Assembly (NCBI GenBank): GCA_031425695.1
Contig: JANPJV010000182.1
Location: forward strand, 1 to 6,301
Direction of reading: 5' to 3'
Length of the DNA: 6,301 nt
Source: JANPJV01 sp031425695
Lineage (GTDB): Bacteria > Pseudomonadota > Gammaproteobacteria > Xanthomonadales > SZUA-5
Positions 5,479-6,301 of the stretch are shown here, in pieces. Below the pieces are notes generated by a model, which saw nothing but the letters and a program-made list of their open reading frames with translations, made no database searches and had not been told where the DNA came from. Each line of letters begins with the position of its first letter. Position 1 is the stretch's first letter. The position numbers and the translations under genes are program-made.

Positions 5479-6301
5479 TTATCTATTCATGGTCGCCAGC
5501 GCCCGCGCCACCGCAATGCCGCGCAACCAGAACTGCCCCATCTCCTTCGCCTTGTCGACCAGGCTCTCGACCTGGCCCACGGCGCGGTTGAAGCTCGAGC
5601 CCACCGCCATCACCTGGCGCGTCCATTGCTCCGAACCGTAGTCCAGACGACCCAGGATCGCTGGTGGCGGACCGGTGATCGAACCGCGCTTGTCGGGGCG
5701 GATCTGGCGGCCGGTGTAATCGACCAGCGCCAAGTATTCGGACTGCGAGACGGACAGCACGCAAAAGCCGCGCAGGCCGGCGATCGGCGCCAGCGGCTGA
5801 GCCGCGACATCAGGCTTCTTCTCGATGGCCGCAATGCGTCGTTTCGCGCTCGTGTGGTGCGAGGCATCCAGCGAATCGCAGAGCTTCGCGCGAACCGGAT
5901 TGAGATCGACATAGGCCATCGCGGAAAGCACCGCCGCCTCATCAAGCAGTGCCTGGCACTTGAACCGCCCTTCCCAGAAGCGGCCTTTGCACGAGTCTTC
6001 GCGGTTCGCCCTCTTGGCGATCGGCTCGGACAGGCAGCGCATGAACCACGACAAATCCGCCAACCGCTCACGCAGAACGTTGATCCGCTCAGCATTGCCC
6101 GCCAGCACCTCAGCACGTATCTCGAGGTCCTGCTCCTTGCGCGGAAACAGGCGTATCCAGCGCGCCGCGATCTCCTCGGCCTTCCAACTGGCGACCACCT
6201 CCGGCAACGTCTGCACCACCACGTGCAGATGATTGCTCATCACCGCATAGCCCCAGATCGATACCGAAAAGATCTCGGCCAGTTCGTGCAGCCGATCTTC
6301 C
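5479..6301 (-). CDS. REP-associated tyrosine transposase (Y1/HUH, RAYT-like), N-terminus beyond window
   Basis: This is a single-strand DNA transposase of the IS200/IS605-like Y1 superfamily, of the type thought to mobilise REP palindromes. On the minus strand the frame is open to the window edge and 273 residues are visible, starting EDRLHELAEIF. The HUH metal-binding motif is HLH in YAVMSNHLHVVV (codons at 6223-6231). The candidate catalytic tyrosine is in AMAYVDLNPVRA (codon 5911-5913), 105 residues after the first His of the motif. Between them lies FWEGRFKCQALLDE, typical of this transposase family. A C-terminal part of about 140 residues follows the tyrosine, longer than in compact IS200 TnpA. 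The usual N-terminal strand and helix, probably some 50-60 residues, should lie past 6301. An internal GTG at 6243 is not the likely start, because homology-like sequence continues upstream of it. The gene converges on the lipoprotein operon with a 26-bp gap and no clear terminator. No frameshift is visible, so it may be functional. Confidence 0.88.
   Translation of the reverse strand, partial: EDRLHELAEIFSVSIWGYAVMSNHLHVVVQTLPEVVASWKAEEIAARWIRLFPRKEQDLEIRAEVLAGNAERINVLRERLADLSWFMRCLSEPIAKRANREDSCKGRFWEGRFKCQALLDEAAVLSAMAYVDLNPVRAKLCDSLDASHHTSAKRRIAAIEKKPDVAAQPLAPIAGLRGFCVLSVSQSEYLALVDYTGRQIRPDKRGSITGPPPAILGRLDYGSEQWTRQVMAVGSSFNRAVGQVESLVDKAKEMGQFWLRGIAVARALATMNR

Overview
This 6.3-kb window is GC-rich bacterial chromosome, most likely from a gammaproteobacterium of the Xanthomonadales/Lysobacterales type. 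The clues are base composition, the C-terminal FSNGFE tail on the first secreted protein, GTGG-type REP palindromes, and a REP-associated tyrosine transposase (RAYT). The taxonomic call is inference only.

Layout. Positions 1-54 hold a long imperfect stem-loop at the window edge. Positions 55-196 contain no gene or convincing promoter that I can support. From 197 to 5452 four genes lie head to tail on the plus strand, each overlapping the next by an ATGA junction: (1) an 874-residue BNR/sortilin-like beta-propeller lipoprotein, (2) a roughly 230-residue lipoprotein of unknown function, (3) an M48-family zinc metalloprotease with C-terminal TPR-like helices and a lipoprotein signal, and (4) a 222-residue lipoprotein of unknown function. 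All four carry a lipobox cysteine, so this looks like one transcript encoding envelope-anchored proteins, with the M48 protease as the only recognisable enzyme. A role in envelope protein quality control, as for BepA, is plausible but unproven. After a 26-bp gap, the minus strand carries a Y1/HUH transposase of the RAYT type (5479 to beyond 6301). It converges on the operon and its N-terminus lies outside the window.

The most unusual feature is that two unrelated palindromic elements sit inside coding sequence at equivalent places in two neighbouring genes. A 121-bp palindrome built on ACGCAAA/TTTGCGT heptamers (3543-3663) lies between the start codon and the signal-peptide core of the M48 gene. 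A 69-bp REP doublet (REPIN-like, 4818-4886, exactly 23 codons) lies between the start codon and the signal-peptide core of the downstream lipoprotein gene. Both keep the reading frame open and lengthen the n-region of a lipoprotein signal peptide, which would be removed on processing. The nearby RAYT is a candidate mobiliser of the REP doublet.
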